DNA of 64,000 nucleotides from IOR16 sp963521065 (GTDB lineage Bacteria; Bacillota; Clostridia; Peptostreptococcales; Anaerovoracaceae): assembly GCA_963521065.1 (NCBI GenBank), contig CAUQTI010000009.1, forward strand, positions 1-64,000, written 5' to 3'. Made by a program: the position numbers and the translations under genes. Below the pieces are notes generated by a model. That model was not told the DNA's origin, did not search any database, and saw only the letters and a list, made by a program, of their open reading frames with translations. Positions 62,264 through 64,000 of this stretch are shown here, piece after piece (within the stretch, counting starts at the first letter, position 1; each line of letters starts with the position of its first letter).

Positions 62264-63547
62264 TTGTCAGGTTTAGCAGTTGTAGGTTCCCAGTGGGGAG
62301 ACGAAGGAAAAGGCAAGATGATTGATTATCTTGCAAAGAAGGCAGATATGGTTGTAAGAGGACAAGGAGGCAACAACGCAGGACATACCGTAGTAATTGG
62401 AGATAAAAAATATGCGCTTCACTTGATTCCATCAGGCGTATTGAATAAAGACGCAGTAAATGTAATAGGAAATGGTGTCGTATTTGATCCCCGTGGTTTT
62501 TTTGAAGAGCTGGAGATGCTTGAAAAAGATGGCATAGATACAACGAAAATCTTTATCAGTGACCGTGCACACATTGTTTTTCCTTATCACAGAAAAATGG
62601 ACGAGCTCTATGAAAAAGCAAGAGGAAAAGAAGACATCGGAACCACGAAAAAAGGAATTGGTCCTTGCTATATGGACAAGATTGAAAGAAGCGGCATTCG
62701 CACCTGTGATTTGTTTGATGAAAAAAGCTTTCAGGAAAAATTATCAAAAGAGATTGACCGAAAAAATGAGGTAATTGTGAAGCTGTTTGAACAAGAACCT
62801 TTAAATAAACAGGAAATGATAGAAGAGTATTGCGCGTATGCAAAGCGATTGCTGCCATACATCAAAGACACGGGTGTTTTAGTTTATGAGGCGATGAAAC
62901 AGGGGAAAAATGTTTTGTTTGAAGGCGCACAGGGCTCCATGCTGGATATTGATTTAGGGACATATCCGTATGTAACCAGCTCTCACCCTACCTCTGGTGG
63001 ATTCACTGCGGGCTGTGGAATCGGTGCAGGTGCGATTTCAGAAGTGCTTGGGATTGTGAAGGCGTATACAACCCGAGTAGGAAAAGGCCCTTTTGTAACA
63101 GAGCTGCATAATGAAACAGGAGATAAAATCCGTGAGATTGGCCATGAATACGGTGTGACAACAGGAAGACCAAGACGTTGCGGATGGTTTGACGGCGTAG
63201 TTGTGAAATACTCTGCGCGTATTAACGGCTTGACGGGTATGGCACTGATGCTGCTTGATGTTTTAAGCGAGTTTGATACAATCGACGTTTGTTATGCGTA
63301 CGAGCATAACGGAGAACAGATTAATGATTTTCCGGCAAGACTGGATATCTTAGAAGAATGTAAGCCTTTGTACAAAAAAATAAAGGGATGGAACAAGGAT
63401 ATCACAGATTGCAAAACCTATGAAGAGCTTCCGGAAGAAACAAAAGAATATATTAAGGCAATCGAAGAGCTTGTAGGCGTACCGGTGAAGAGTATCTCGG
63501 TAGGGCCGAGAAGAGATCAGACAATCCTTCGCGAGGAAATTTTTTAA
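62264..63547 (+). CDS. purA: Adenylosuccinate synthase
   Basis: A 427-residue enzyme that makes adenylosuccinate from IMP, aspartate and GTP. Signature GSQWGDEGKGK, GGNNAGHT, GAQGSMLDIDLGTYPYVTSSHP and TTTGRPRRCGWFD are present. AGGAG lies 8 bases before TTG at 62264; an upstream GTG overlaps that AGGAG, so the TTG is the start. Confidence 0.96.
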   Translation: MSGLAVVGSQWGDEGKGKMIDYLAKKADMVVRGQGGNNAGHTVVIGDKKYALHLIPSGVLNKDAVNVIGNGVVFDPRGFFEELEMLEKDGIDTTKIFISDRAHIVFPYHRKMDELYEKARGKEDIGTTKKGIGPCYMDKIERSGIRTCDLFDEKSFQEKLSKEIDRKNEVIVKLFEQEPLNKQEMIEEYCAYAKRLLPYIKDTGVLVYEAMKQGKNVLFEGAQGSMLDIDLGTYPYVTSSHPTSGGFTAGCGIGAGAISEVLGIVKAYTTRVGKGPFVTELHNETGDKIREIGHEYGVTTGRPRRCGWFDGVVVKYSARINGLTGMALMLLDVLSEFDTIDVCYAYEHNGEQINDFPARLDILEECKPLYKKIKGWNKDITDCKTYEELPEETKEYIKAIEELVGVPVKSISVGPRRDQTILREEIF

Positions 63548-63599
63548 GAAAATTTTCAGCGAAGGGACAGAAAAATGACGGATAGGACTGAAATGAGAT

Positions 63600-64000
63600 A
63601 TGAACTTTAAAAGACAAATCATTAAAGATTATTATTTGCATGATACCCGCGTGGAAAATATGTTTATCAATGAATATATGGCGCAGGCGCCAGGGGATCA
63701 TGTAAAGGTATACCTTTTTGCATTGATGTATGCAGACATCAATGTTCCCCTTGAAAACAGCATCATTGCAAAGCAGCTTTCCATCGCGGACGAAGATGTA
63801 CTGAAAGCTTGGACCTATTGGGAGAGCCAAGGCATTATTCGCAAGCATTATAAAGACCCTACGGATAAATACCATTACCAGGTTGAGTTTTTAAATCTTC
63901 GAGAGCTGGCATATGGGAAGAAGGCGAAACAAAAAAAATCGGAGAAGGTACCAGAGCGTTTAAAGAGTCTCATGGATGATGACACCATCCGAAACATGTA
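63600..64000 (+). CDS. DnaD-like replication protein, cut by the window edge
   Basis: The frame is open from the ATG at 63600 to the edge, 133 full codons. It starts MNFKRQIIKDYYLHDTRVEN and continues as a DnaD-type N-terminal winged helix (DHVKVYLFALMYADIN...SIIAKQLSIADEDVLKAWTYWESQGII). The RBS is weak (AGGACTG). DnaD proteins help load the helicase; the C-terminal domain is beyond the edge, so the name is tentative. Confidence 0.75.
   Translation, partial: MNFKRQIIKDYYLHDTRVENMFINEYMAQAPGDHVKVYLFALMYADINVPLENSIIAKQLSIADEDVLKAWTYWESQGIIRKHYKDPTDKYHYQVEFLNLRELAYGKKAKQKKSEKVPERLKSLMDDDTIRNM

Overview
The window is AT-rich DNA from a low-GC Gram-positive anaerobe around its chromosomal replication origin. 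The gene set (2,4-diaminopentanoate dehydrogenase, isoaspartyl dipeptidase, an agmatinase-family enzyme, several sigma-54 activators, RsbV/RsbW/sigma-B, WalH/I/J, Soj/Spo0J/Noc) fits an amino-acid-fermenting Clostridia. A relative of the Anaerovoracaceae (Clostridiales family XIII) is my best guess, inferred from gene content only. Coding strand switches near 33.5-35.4 kb: genes to the left are nearly all on minus and genes to the right nearly all on plus, as expected around oriC.

Left arm, 1-18 kb: a tandem hairpin repeat; ord behind a sigma-54 promoter; a PAS-type sigma-54 activator; an NtrC-type response regulator with a dCache sensor kinase broken by a one-base frameshift; an amino-acid permease and isochorismatase-fold hydrolase behind a second sigma-54 promoter; an ArsR-type repressor; a CaCA antiporter under a yybP-ykoY (Mn2+) riboswitch with its own promoter and terminator; a GGDEF protein broken at an A10 tract; and a walH-walI-walJ-htrA-rlmH operon that lacks walRK. 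Next, 18-31 kb: rnhA, a SpoIIE-type phosphatase, aroQ, a cysteine desulfurase, spo0J/soj with three parS sites, noc, rsmG, mnmG, mnmE, jag, yidC, yidD, rnpA and rpmH.

Origin, 31-40 kb: recF, dnaN and dnaA read leftward, gyrB and gyrA rightward. The dnaA-dnaN gap has DnaA boxes, a GC cluster and DnaA-trio repeats like the unwinding site of Bacillus. More DnaA boxes lie between dnaA and gyrB.

Right arm, 40-64 kb: rsbV-rsbW-sigB behind a matching sigma-B promoter; trpS; a PrpR-like sigma-54 activator with a sigma-54-driven transporter plus isoaspartyl dipeptidase; another sigma-54 activator with a sigma-54-driven agmatinase-family gene; a 48-residue small protein; DUF2148, PAP2 and PlsC proteins; a chorismate mutase-shikimate kinase fusion; a nucleotidyltransferase; an OPT transporter; rpsF-ssb-rpsR; gdpP, rplI, dnaB, a DUF1858 protein, purA, and a DnaD-like gene cut by the window edge.

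Two themes stand out. First, amino-acid catabolism near the origin is wired through four sigma-54 promoters and four enhancer-binding proteins. Second, a roughly 110-bp non-coding element occurs three times, always pointing into the gene it precedes (sensor kinase, DUF2148 gene, gdpP). It has two hairpins, one with compensating base changes between copies, and is bounded by similar -10-like boxes. I do not recognise it as a known family and regard it as the best candidate for something undescribed.
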